Source: Eggerthellaceae bacterium UBA3686
Lineage (GTDB): Bacteria; Actinomycetota; Coriobacteriia; Coriobacteriales; Eggerthellaceae
Direction of reading: 5' to 3'
Assembly: GCA_002371495.1 (NCBI GenBank)
Contig: DFIX01000026.1
Coordinates: forward strand, 106,651-131,887
Length of the DNA stretch: 25,237 bases
This document shows, one piece after another, positions 1 through 8,549 of this stretch. Under the pieces are notes generated by a model. The model did no database searches, was not told the DNA's origin, and saw only the letters and a program-made list of their open reading frames with translations. A program made the translations under genes and the position numbers. The stretch's first letter is position 1; each line of letters opens with the position of its first letter.

Positions 1-1
1 G

Positions 2-1630
<1,629 letters not shown>

Positions 1631-1657
1631 GCCGGCCACAAAAAGCCATATGAGCGA

Positions 1658-1694
1658 AAATGTGAAAAAGGGGTCAGACCCCTTTTTCACATTT
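1658..1694. terminator. Perfect palindrome, probable bidirectional terminator
   Basis: Two perfectly complementary 18-base arms (1658-1675 and 1677-1694) flank one central A. The core is GGGGTCAGACCCC, bordered by A5 on one side and T5 on the other, so a transcript from either direction ends a GC stem with U-rich sequence. It lies between the clpC stop (1630) and the stop of the leftward transporter gene (1701). A related core recurs at 18431-18489. It could also be a dispersed palindromic repeat used as a terminator. Confidence 0.75.
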
Positions 1695-1700
1695 ATGGGG

Positions 1701-3323
1701 TTACGCCATGGGCGCGCGAAGGGCGTCGGCGTTCAGAAAGCCCATGCGCTCGGCTTGGTATACCGTTTCGATTTGCAGCATGGCCTGGTCAAATGCTATG
1801 GCGAGCACACCGAAGACGATGTCGAACACCATGACGTTCAAAATAGCGTCGTTGGATATGCCCAAAAACGAGAACGCAACGACGAACGAAAGTAGGTTGG
1901 CCCCCGTCATGGGCGGAGTAGCAACCGACAGCACCACCGAGAGCACCGCTGCGGAAAGGAGCCACAGCTGATCCACGAGAAGTTGTTGCGTCTGCGCTGC
2001 GAATAGAACGAACACGCAGATCCCGATGGCGCTCGTGGGCATATAGAGGAACAGGCCTTGGGGTAGGCTCGCGCGTGCGAATTCGCCATCTATGCCCAGC
2101 AGGCTCTTGCAGGAAGCGGCAAGGTCGTCGATGGCCGAGAAATCGAGCGCGCCCTTCTTGAGCGCCTCGGCGAACGGGCCCTTCAGCTTCCTCGCCAGAA
2201 GTAGCGGGCTCATGCGGAAGCGCGCAGACGTCACGAGGATGGCGATGAGCAGCGCTGCGACGGAAATAACGATCGATATGACGAGTGGGATCCATATCGA
2301 ACCGAACAGGTCCTTGTCATGGGACCAGATATTAAGGCACAGGAGCAATCCTACGAAGAACGGAACGAACGAGCAAGCCTGCTTGGCCACCGCCAGCCCC
2401 AGGGTATTCAGTTGGCTTATAAGGACATTCAGCTCTTTGACCTGCGAATCGAGAGCTGCAAGTATGTAGCCGGTGACGATGGCGATGAGCAGGAGCTGAA
2501 GGGTGTTCGCCTCGACGAAGGGCTCTATCAGATTGCCGGGGACGATTTGCAGCACCTCATCGAGCAAGTCTGGCAGAATGTTGCTGACGCCTTGTGTGGC
2601 GGCGATGTCCAAAGGGAAGAACGGACGCGAGCACGCCAGGGTAAACGCCACGACAATTGCGCTGAGCAAAGCGTAATGGATAAGTGTCGACGTCCGCGAG
2701 CCGCCGAAGTCCGCAATGCGCTTGCTGCCGAACGCGGCCGTGAGTGCCATGAGGAAGATGATGGGCCCAGAGATCGCCTGCAGCAGCCTGACCCACATGT
2801 TGGCAATCGGGTCGAGAACCGCGTCGGTAAACGCTCCTAGCGCCTCATTCGGGATGGCGACGATTCCCAACAGGCCAACGGCGGCGCCGATGGCGATGGC
2901 GATTACGATTCTGAGCACCGGGTTCATGGTGGGACGCGGTACCGATATGCGCAGCACGTTCGAGCCCGACGAGTACGAGTACTGCACGCGCAGGTCGATG
3001 ACCGAGAAAAGCGACGTAGACAGCTCGCTGTCGTCTGCGGTGACTGGTTTAAGGGGGTTGTAGCGCGCGCCCTTCACCACCAGCCGCAGCTGGTAGCGCC
3101 CCTGCTTCTTTTCCAGATGCGCGATGACTTGCGTTTGTTCGCCGAAACGCTCGGCAACGTTTAACAGGGCTTCCTCGAACAGCAACTGCATGCGCACGCG
3201 GTCCGCCCTCTCTACGTTTGCTTCCGCAAGGCCATCGACAAGCCACTCGGAGGCTTGGTCGATCTCGGTCGCGCCCAGGCTGAACGTGCGCGTGCGATTG
3301 CGGAATCGTATACGGGCTTGCAT
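1701..3323 (-). CDS. Fusion of a GHKL/anti-sigma-type ATPase-like domain with an SDF-family (dicarboxylate/amino acid:cation) symporter
   Basis: The protein has 540 residues. Residues ~1-130 resemble the HATPase domain of serine-kinase anti-sigma factors: an N-box-like FEEALLNVAERFG, then a stretch ARYNPL at the place of the usual D-G-x-F-D-P segment, and an ending NVLRISVPRP. The expected Asp of that G1 box is not evident, so ATP binding may be lost. Residues ~132-540 are hydrophobic, about the length of a complete SDF symporter (family members are elevator-type membrane importers of dicarboxylates or acidic amino acids). The usual NMDGT substrate motif is not seen; MPTSAIG occupies a similar position and ATPPMTG replaces the GxPG segment, so the substrate is unknown. 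I read one uninterrupted protein, not two genes: no stop or new start separates the parts. It diverges from the corrinoid operon. Regulation of transport by the soluble domain is inference. Confidence 0.8.
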   Translation of the reverse strand: MQARIRFRNRTRTFSLGATEIDQASEWLVDGLAEANVERADRVRMQLLFEEALLNVAERFGEQTQVIAHLEKKQGRYQLRLVVKGARYNPLKPVTADDSELSTSLFSVIDLRVQYSYSSGSNVLRISVPRPTMNPVLRIVIAIAIGAAVGLLGIVAIPNEALGAFTDAVLDPIANMWVRLLQAISGPIIFLMALTAAFGSKRIADFGGSRTSTLIHYALLSAIVVAFTLACSRPFFPLDIAATQGVSNILPDLLDEVLQIVPGNLIEPFVEANTLQLLLIAIVTGYILAALDSQVKELNVLISQLNTLGLAVAKQACSFVPFFVGLLLCLNIWSHDKDLFGSIWIPLVISIVISVAALLIAILVTSARFRMSPLLLARKLKGPFAEALKKGALDFSAIDDLAASCKSLLGIDGEFARASLPQGLFLYMPTSAIGICVFVLFAAQTQQLLVDQLWLLSAAVLSVVLSVATPPMTGANLLSFVVAFSFLGISNDAILNVMVFDIVFGVLAIAFDQAMLQIETVYQAERMGFLNADALRAPMA

Positions 3324-3419
3324 CGGGGTAGCGCTTCTTTCGGTCGGAATGGCTGCGTTCAGATGGGATTATACCAACGCAGCAACCCTCAACGTGACCC
3401 TTTTGCACGCTGTGCGAAA

Positions 3420-3446
3420 GGCGCAATAGGCGCAATAGGCGCGATA
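3420..3446. repeat. Short tandem repeat, three 9-bp units
   Basis: Three consecutive units of GGCGCAATA, GGCGCAATA and GGCGCGATA are followed by a partial fourth (GGCGAA). They lie in the divergent intergenic region between the symporter start (3323) and the corrinoid operon promoter. Copy number could vary by slippage. No function is evident. Confidence 0.6.
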
Positions 3447-3567
3447 GGCGAATTTGCGAAAGCCAGGGGGTCGAAAGGTTGAGCCGATTGACGATTAGAT
3501 TGACGGTCGATACCAACTAGCGCGCCACATTATCGTAATTCAGGTGGTACAGCAGTTACCTAGATGT

Positions 3568-3573
3568 TATACT
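3568..3573 (+). promoter_or_regulatory. Probable -10 box of the corrinoid uptake operon
   Basis: TATACT lies 20 bases upstream of the riboswitch P1 stem, the right distance for the transcript to start at or just before the aptamer. No good -35 hexamer stands 16-18 bases upstream, so the promoter is either weak or activator-dependent, or the call is wrong. The rest of 3324-3567 holds no gene that I can see. Confidence 0.4.
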
Positions 3574-3592
3574 CGCGCTACATTGAGTTGCA

Positions 3593-3709
3593 TGGAACTG
3601 TGTGCGTACCGCGAAAGCAGACGTGCTGGGGGAATCGGGTGCAAGTCCCGAGCAAGGGTCATTACTGTAACGCGCTGTAGCGCGAAGCCAGAATGCCCAG
3701 CCTGTTCCA
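3593..3709 (+). promoter_or_regulatory. Cobalamin (adenosylcobalamin-class) riboswitch aptamer
   Basis: The core shows the family signatures in order: GGGGAATCGGGTGCAAGTCCC (the conserved GGGAA...GGTGxAAxTCC segment; 20 bases shown from 3624 onward are typical), then ACTGTAA, then GAAGCCAGAATGCCC. The ends close as a P1 helix, TGGAAC at 3593-3598 pairing with GTTCCA at 3704-3709. Aptamers of this class bind a cobalamin and reduce expression of the genes behind them. Here those genes are a binding-protein-dependent importer, so the expected logic is repression when corrinoid is plentiful. The subclass (adenosyl or other cobalamin) is not resolved. Confidence 0.9.
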
Positions 3710-3756
3710 AGAAGTGGCAAGCCGTGAACTCCCGGTGTTGCGCTCGCATGCGAAAT

Positions 3757-3780
3757 GCCCTAGCTTCTAGGGCTGTTTTG
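3757..3780 (+). terminator. Intrinsic terminator, likely riboswitch expression platform
   Basis: GCCCTAG (3757-3763) and CTAGGGC (3767-3773) form a perfect 7-bp stem with a three-base loop, followed by TGTTTTG. It lies 48 bases after the aptamer and before the first gene of the operon. That is the arrangement of a transcriptional-attenuation riboswitch: ligand-bound aptamer, terminator forms. I did not identify the competing anti-terminator strand. Flanking AAAT and TTTGC can lengthen the stem slightly. Confidence 0.65.
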
Positions 3781-3899
3781 CATTTGATTGCGTCACTGTC
3801 TCTTCACGCTCCCCATTCTTGCCATCGCAAACTCTTTGGGAGGGGCGCTTTTCCGGAAGGTCGGGAAGGCGCAAGTCGTCTCGAGAAGAGAGGTGGATT

Positions 3900-5057
3900 G
3901 TGAAAGTATCCCAAAGCAAGCAGGGCGGAACCACCGTCAAAAGGCATGCGAAGCTGCTTGGAGCAGCGTTGCTGGCGGGCGTTTTGGCAGTCGGGATTGC
4001 CGGATGCGGCAGCTCGGGCAGCTCAAGCGCGGCATCGAGCGCCGCGTCAGGCGATGCCAGCGCCAGCACGACGACGGTCACCGGCCAGAAGGGCGATAAG
4101 TACGAAGTGACAAGCGAGGCGCGCACGGTTTCGACCGAGGCGACCGACAGCGAATACACCCCGTACACGATCACGCTCAACCTCGAGCGTTCCGGCATCG
4201 GCCAGAACATGGAAGAGACGTTTACCTCGGCCCCGACCAAGGCCATCTGCGACGGCGACCAAATGGCCGACTTCCTGTTTGACCTCGGACTCGAGGACCA
4301 TATGGCAGGTTACGGCCGCGGCGCATGCTGGTCGACCGTAAACGATTACCCGGCACGCGAGAAGGTAAAGAAGATCGCTCCCGACGGAATGAACCTCAAG
4401 GAAGTCTCGAAAGAGACCATCCTCGAGACCAACTGCGACTTCATGATGGGTTGGGACTCGCTGTTCGGCGAGAACGCGTTCTCTGTCAGCTTCTGCCTCG
4501 ACCATGGCATCATCCCGTACTTCCCGTACTGCTGCTCTGATACGGCGACCATGGAAGACGTCTACAAGGATTACGAAGTTCTGGGCAACATCTTCGGCGT
4601 TCAGGATGTAGCAGCCGAAAAAGTCCAGGCTATGAAGGACAAGCTCGACGAAGTCAAGGCTAAGCTCGGCGACGACGTGTACGCCAATCCGATCAAGGTG
4701 TTCGTGTACGACTCGGGCGAGGACGCTCCGTTCACGGCTTGCCAGGGCGTGCCCGGCGACATGATCAAGCGCGCTGGCGGCATCTCGATCTTCGATGACA
4801 TCGACAAGGGTTGGGCGACGCCCGCTTGGGAAGAGGTCGTCCAGCGCGACCCCGACGTCATCCTGATTCTGGACTACGACTACGACACCGAGGCCAAGAC
4901 CGAGTTCCTGAAGACCAACAAGTTCACGAAGGACCTCAGGGCCGTCAAGGAAGGCCGCATCTACTCGGCCTGCTGCTCTGACATGCAGGGCTCTGCCGGC
5001 TCGGCTCTCGCGGTCGAGATCATGGCCAAGCAGTTCTACCCCGAGAAGTTCGCGTAA
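3900..5057 (+). CDS. Corrinoid/cobalamin ABC transporter substrate-binding lipoprotein
   Basis: I start at GTG 3900 (385 aa), behind a GAGAGGTGG ribosome-binding site. An upstream ATG in frame (3819) would add 27 residues ahead of the signal peptide and has no such site. The N-terminus is a lipoprotein signal peptide: basic residues, hydrophobic stretch, lipobox GIAGC with Cys36, then a Gly/Ser/Ala linker. The mature part fits the periplasmic-binding-protein class III fold (Peripla_BP_2) used for B12, siderophores and haem: PTKAICDGDQMADFLFDLGL, a DPDVILILDYD segment and a C-terminal helix. The preceding cobalamin riboswitch and the following BtuC/BtuD-type genes point to corrinoid capture. 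It is unusually rich in cysteine for such a protein (about nine after the lipobox), including two CCSD motifs. A haem or metal-chelate substrate is possible but less well supported. Confidence 0.8.
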   Translation: MKVSQSKQGGTTVKRHAKLLGAALLAGVLAVGIAGCGSSGSSSAASSAASGDASASTTTVTGQKGDKYEVTSEARTVSTEATDSEYTPYTITLNLERSGIGQNMEETFTSAPTKAICDGDQMADFLFDLGLEDHMAGYGRGACWSTVNDYPAREKVKKIAPDGMNLKEVSKETILETNCDFMMGWDSLFGENAFSVSFCLDHGIIPYFPYCCSDTATMEDVYKDYEVLGNIFGVQDVAAEKVQAMKDKLDEVKAKLGDDVYANPIKVFVYDSGEDAPFTACQGVPGDMIKRAGGISIFDDIDKGWATPAWEEVVQRDPDVILILDYDYDTEAKTEFLKTNKFTKDLRAVKEGRIYSACCSDMQGSAGSALAVEIMAKQFYPEKFA

Positions 5058-5077
5058 GCGATACGTTTTCTAACCGT

Positions 5078-5108
5078 AGGGCCCGGGCGCGATCGCCGCT
5101 CGGGCCCT
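5078..5108 (+). promoter_or_regulatory. Strong intercistronic hairpin
   Basis: AGGGCCCGGGCG (5078-5089) pairs with CGCTCGGGCCCT (5097-5108) through 12 positions including one G-U pair. It lies between the binding-protein stop (5057) and the permease start (5152). No U-run follows, so it is not a classical terminator. A hairpin here can protect the 3' end of the upstream message and so give more binding protein than permease; this role is inferred from the usual stoichiometry of such importers. Confidence 0.6.
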
Positions 5109-5151
5109 CGTCGGGTTCTTGCGCCCAAGCTATAGGAAAGGTTGTTTTCCC

Positions 5152-6228
5152 ATGAGCGACATGCGGATCCCCCTGTTCCCACTTCAGAAGAAATCCCATT
5201 TCATCGTATTTTGCGTGGCGACGGCCGTCGTGCTCGTCTTCTCGTGCCTGCTCGCCGTCGGCATCGGCGCCGCAGACGTTTCCATCGACGAGATCTGGAA
5301 AGTCATCGTCAACAACGTCGTCGGTTCCGAGGTGTACCAAAGAGAATGGGAGAACAGCACCGAATCCATCATCTGGACCATACGCACGCCGCGCGTCCTG
5401 ACCGCCTTCGTGGTGGGCGCCGGCCTTACATTGTGCGGTATCCTCATGCAGGTGCTTACCAAGAACCCCCTGGCAGATCCGTATGTCCTGGGTATTTCGC
5501 AGGGCGCATCGGCGGGCGCCGTGGCCGTCATCGTGTATGGCTTCCTGTCGTTCCTCGGCGGGTACGGGACCATGGCGGGCGCGTTTCTGGGCGCGCTTAT
5601 ATCGATTGCGCTGTCGTTGCGCATCGCGACCATCAGGAACAAGGTCACGGCGACGCAGCTCGTGCTTGCGGGCATTGCCGTATCGGCGCTGTTCGGCGCG
5701 CTGACCAATCTGATGATTTACCACACGGCCGTCGGCAGCGACAAGGTCAAGACCGCAACGTATTGGATGATGGGCTCTCTGAGCGGCGCATCGTGGGACC
5801 GGCTGCTGTACGCGTCGATCGCGTTCGTGGCATGCTTCGTGCTGATCCTGTTCCTGTCTAAAAAGCTCGACGTGCTCATGCTCGGCGATGACGTGGCCTC
5901 GACGGTCGGCGTCGACACGGGCAAGCTCAAGATCGCGATCATCATCATCGCCACCTTGCTTACGGGCGTCATCGTCTCGATCAGCGGCACTATCGGCTTT
6001 GTCGGTCTGACCATTCCGCACATCACCCGCTCGATCGTGGGCACGAAGCACATGCGCCTCGTGCCGGCATCCATGCTGGTCGGCGGCACGTTCCTCGTCA
6101 TTGCCGACATCCTTTCGCGCGTGCTCGTGGCGCCCGAGGAACTTCCCATCGGCGTCGTCTCGGCGTTCTTCGGAGCACCGTTCTTCCTGTACCTCATCCG
6201 CCGCTCCAACGCCAAGCTCGGGAGGTAA
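5152..6228 (+). CDS. Corrinoid ABC transporter permease, FecCD/BtuC family
   Basis: The product has 358 residues, typical for the family. I chose ATG 5152 because GGAAAGG lies about 12 bases upstream and the hydrophobic N-terminus follows directly; the longer frame from 5119 adds an implausible extension. Family motifs are clear: IRTPRVLTAFVVGAGL, then NPLADPYVLGISQGASAGA near residue 110, later GTIGFVGLTIPHITR (the coupling region touching the ATPase) and a C-terminal PEELPIGVVSAFFGAPFF. About ten membrane segments are expected. Two copies would form the channel with two copies of the ATPase encoded two bases downstream. Substrate is assigned from the riboswitch and not from this protein, since Fe-siderophore permeases share the same motifs. 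Confidence 0.9.
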   Translation: MSDMRIPLFPLQKKSHFIVFCVATAVVLVFSCLLAVGIGAADVSIDEIWKVIVNNVVGSEVYQREWENSTESIIWTIRTPRVLTAFVVGAGLTLCGILMQVLTKNPLADPYVLGISQGASAGAVAVIVYGFLSFLGGYGTMAGAFLGALISIALSLRIATIRNKVTATQLVLAGIAVSALFGALTNLMIYHTAVGSDKVKTATYWMMGSLSGASWDRLLYASIAFVACFVLILFLSKKLDVLMLGDDVASTVGVDTGKLKIAIIIIATLLTGVIVSISGTIGFVGLTIPHITRSIVGTKHMRLVPASMLVGGTFLVIADILSRVLVAPEELPIGVVSAFFGAPFFLYLIRRSNAKLGR

Positions 6229-6230
6229 CG

Positions 6231-7013
6231 ATGAAGCTCAGTATCGAAAACATAACGTATTCCATCAACTCTAAGCTCATCGTCGACGGAATCGATTTGG
6301 GCGTCGAGGAAGGGGCGTTCGTGGGGCTCGTCGGACCGAACGGCTGCGGCAAGTCCACGCTGCTCAAGAACATTTACAAGGTGTACACGCCCGATGAGGG
6401 CAAAGTCTACATCGACGGCAAGGACCTTTCTCAGCTCTCGAGCCGCGATACGGCGCTCGAGATGTCGGTCATGCAGCAAGAGAACGTCGTCGAGTTCGAC
6501 ATGACCGTGTACGACATGGTCATGCTCGGCCGATTCGCCCATCAGAAGATGTTCGGCAATGACATGTCAGCCGAGCGCAAGATTGTCGCCGATGCCATCG
6601 AGGAGGTCGGGCTGACCGGGTACGAGCAACGCAGCTTCCTCTCGCTCTCGGGCGGCGAGAAACAGCGCACGCTTGTGGCCCGTGCGCTCGTGCAGCAGGC
6701 CCAGCTCATCATTCTGGACGAGCCTACCAACCACCTGGACATCGGCTACCAGTACCAGATCATGACGATCCTGAAGAACCAGGGCCTTACCGTGTTCTCG
6801 TCGATTCACGACCTGAACATCGCTTCGTGCTATTGCGACAAGATCGTGCTGATGAAAGCCGGCCGCATAGTCGATATCGGAACGCCGTGGGAAGTGCTCA
6901 CTCCCCAAAAGGTCAAGGATCTGTTCGGGGTCGATTGCCAGATAACGACGAATGAGGCGACGGGCAGGCCCAACATCGTGTTCGCGCCTGCCGATTCGGT
7001 TGCGTGGCGCTAA
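6231..7013 (+). CDS. Corrinoid ABC transporter ATP-binding protein, BtuD/FecE type
   Basis: This 260-residue ATPase drives the importer. It has Walker A GPNGCGKST (residues 35-43), the Q-loop region VMQQENVV, the ABC signature LSGGE (139-143), Walker B LIILDEPTNHLD, and the H-loop SSIHDLNIA. The start ATG 6231 lies two bases after the permease stop, with GGGAGGT immediately upstream inside the permease gene, so the two are almost certainly translationally coupled. The C-terminal region (LTPQKVKDLFGVD) is the usual tail of FecE/BtuD-like subunits. No catalytic residue looks changed. Confidence 0.93.
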   Translation: MKLSIENITYSINSKLIVDGIDLGVEEGAFVGLVGPNGCGKSTLLKNIYKVYTPDEGKVYIDGKDLSQLSSRDTALEMSVMQQENVVEFDMTVYDMVMLGRFAHQKMFGNDMSAERKIVADAIEEVGLTGYEQRSFLSLSGGEKQRTLVARALVQQAQLIILDEPTNHLDIGYQYQIMTILKNQGLTVFSSIHDLNIASCYCDKIVLMKAGRIVDIGTPWEVLTPQKVKDLFGVDCQITTNEATGRPNIVFAPADSVAWR

Positions 7014-7035
7014 CGGCAAAGAAGCGAGGTGGGGC

Positions 7036-7884
7036 ATGGGAAAGCAAAAGATATCGGCCGTAGCCGCGCTGGCAGTCTTGCTGGCGATTACGCTGGGCGT
7101 TTGCACGGCGTGTTCTTCGGCTGGCGGCAGCGGCGCTTCTGGCGGGGCGTCCGCCTCGTCTGCTTCCGCGCAAAAACAGCTCGTCATTGGTTTCGACGCC
7201 AAGTACCCGCCATATGGCTTCATCGCCGAGGACGGAAGCTACACCGGCTTCGACATCGATTTGGCGGCGGCTGTCGCCGACGCGAACGGCTGGTCGTTTG
7301 AGGCCAAGCCGATCGATTGGGATTCGCGCGACGCCGAGCTCGAATCCGGCAACATCACCTGCATTTGGAACGGGTTCACCATCGAGGGCCGCGAAGGGCG
7401 CTATGCGTTTTCGGAGCCGTATATGATCAACGAGCAGGTCGTGGTCGTACGGGCGCACGAGGGCATACAGACGCTCGGCGACCTGGCGGGCAAGAAGGTC
7501 GTGACGCAGGCGACCTCTTCAGCGCTCGAAATCCTGAACGGGCTCAAAGCCGAGCTGACGGCAACGTTTAACGGGGGAGCACCGCTGACGGTTGCTGATT
7601 ACGCCGAGGCGTTCCTGCAGCTCGATGCGCATGAGGCAGATGCCGTCGCATGTGACCTGTCGTATGCGGCATACGAGCTCTCGCAGTCGGGCGACAAGTA
7701 CTTCATGATCGACGAGCCCTTAAGCGTCGAGCATTACGGCGTCGGCTTCAAACTCGGCGATGAACAGACCGCGAAGGTCGTGACCAACACGTTGAAGGTG
7801 CTCTACGAAAACGGCACCGTCGAAGAGCTGTGCAAGAAATACGAGGACTACGGCATCTCGTTTACGAACTGGGTCCTTCGATAA
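7036..7884 (+). CDS. Polar amino acid-type ABC substrate-binding lipoprotein (SBP_bac_3) without its own permease
   Basis: I start at ATG 7036 (282 aa), preceded by GAGGTGGGG; an in-frame ATG at 6952 lies inside the ATPase gene and is rejected. It has a lipoprotein signal with lipobox VCTAC (Cys26), then a Gly/Ser/Ala linker. The mature protein carries SBP family 3 landmarks: GFDAKYPPYGFI, TGFDIDLAAAVAD, TIEGREGRYAFSEPY and LGDLAGKKVV, followed by a C-terminal lobe ending at a KKYEDYG segment. Members bind amino acids, opines or similar ligands, or act as sensors. Only 22 bases separate it from the ATPase gene, so it is probably co-transcribed under the cobalamin riboswitch. No matching permease or ATPase follows. 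It may use a transporter encoded elsewhere. The ligand is not predictable here. Confidence 0.85.
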   Translation: MGKQKISAVAALAVLLAITLGVCTACSSAGGSGASGGASASSASAQKQLVIGFDAKYPPYGFIAEDGSYTGFDIDLAAAVADANGWSFEAKPIDWDSRDAELESGNITCIWNGFTIEGREGRYAFSEPYMINEQVVVVRAHEGIQTLGDLAGKKVVTQATSSALEILNGLKAELTATFNGGAPLTVADYAEAFLQLDAHEADAVACDLSYAAYELSQSGDKYFMIDEPLSVEHYGVGFKLGDEQTAKVVTNTLKVLYENGTVEELCKKYEDYGISFTNWVLR

Positions 7885-7963
7885 CTTTTTGAGCGGTGAG
7901 GCTGCGCGCAAGGGCGAAGAGCCCCTGCTCGTATAAGACTTCCTATTTCGCCATCAACTTGGT

Positions 7964-8120
7964 TTATGAGTGCTCGACGACGTAGCGCTCGAACAGCGGC
8001 AAGGTAAAGCTGACGTACCCATGCGTGCTGCCGTCGACGAGGCCCTTCTTTACGAGGCGATCGCGATAAGGGTTAAACTGGTTGGTGCTCATATCGGCGT
8101 CGACGAAGAGGTTGTAGATT
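7964..8120 (-). pseudogene. Relic: C-terminal fragment of an AAA/archaeal-type ATP-binding protein
   Basis: Read leftwards, the last ~43 residues before the stop at 7964 (MSTNQFNPYRDRLVKKG, then FTLPLFERYVVEH) resemble the winged-helix C-terminus of the DUF-type AAA ATPases that are common in anaerobe genomes: a helix-turn-helix with YRDRLxxKGLV, a G, then FxLPLFxxY. No P-loop or other N-terminal part exists upstream. The open frame continues to 8395, but that part looks like the antisense of another coding remnant. Family assignment is from memory of the motif and is moderate. Confidence 0.5.
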
Positions 8121-8275
8121 CGGATGGTAAATCGTGGCAATATGCCCGCGACCGAATCGAGGCGGAATCTCCGTGGAGGGACGATCCGACGAACGATGGC
8201 CACATGCATGTCAGCGACTCCTACACCAAGGAGAGCGGCGATTACAAGAGCATCCCTGAAGTGCTGGGCAATTAA
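8115..8275 (+). pseudogene. Possible relic: C-terminus of an unidentified rightward gene
   Basis: From about 8115 the plus frame shows host-like codon choice (mostly C or G in third positions) and ends at TAA 8273-8275. The peptide contains WQYARDRIEAESPWRDD and a tail SIPEVLGN. I do not recognise the family. Upstream of 8115 the same frame is the antisense of the ATPase relic, so the two gene ends appear to have been joined back to back. It could be chance. Confidence 0.3.
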
Positions 8276-8320
8276 TGCGGACATTCGCGGGAATTCCACC
8301 TGGACCGACACCGCAGGACG

Positions 8321-8351
8321 ATGGATCACCTTACCAGGTAAGGTGATCCAT
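8321..8351. repeat. Perfect 15-bp palindrome with one-base centre
   Basis: ATGGATCACCTTACC (8321-8335), a single A, then its exact complement (8337-8351). The architecture matches the palindromes at 1658-1694 and 18431-18489, though the sequence differs. No U-run follows. It lies just after the relic gene ends and just before the duplicated adhesin leader. It may be a terminator-like element or an insertion-site mark. Confidence 0.6.
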
Positions 8352-8482
8352 TCCGAAAAAGCACTTTTCGATGTAAAAAAAGTACTTATATACATGACGA
8401 TAATATGACACTAAAATTACATTGTTTAAGATAGCGAATATTTCTGCAAGCAGCATGTCAAATAAGGAAACAATTAGTCCTC

Positions 8483-8536
8483 AAATTGGCACGAATTTGC
8501 AAAAACGGAAATAGAAATTGCCAATAAAGCTATACT
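8483..8536 (+). promoter_or_regulatory. Adhesin promoter A with paired upstream boxes
   Basis: TATACT at 8531-8536 is a good -10 box. No consensus -35 stands at the normal distance. Instead two near-identical boxes, AAATTGGCA (8483-8491) and AAATTGCCA (8515-8523), lie with starts 32 bases apart, about three helical turns, the second inside the promoter spacer. The same boxes, spacing and -10 occur at 13392-13445. This suggests a regulator-controlled promoter; which protein binds is unknown. Confidence 0.55.
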
Positions 8537-8549
8537 AAGCCTCAAAGTA

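Noticed and set aside
3420..3446. CRISPR-like array
   Set aside because: Units are only 9 bp with no spacers; it is a simple tandem repeat.
3819..3899. Upstream in-frame ATG for the corrinoid-binding lipoprotein
   Set aside because: It would put 27 Arg/Ser-rich residues in front of a normal lipoprotein signal; GTG 3900 has a good ribosome-binding site.
5020..6051. 343-residue open frame on the minus strand across the permease gene
   Set aside because: It is the antisense of a clear BtuC-type permease; its composition (rich in Arg, His, Asp) is typical of shadow frames in high-G+C DNA.
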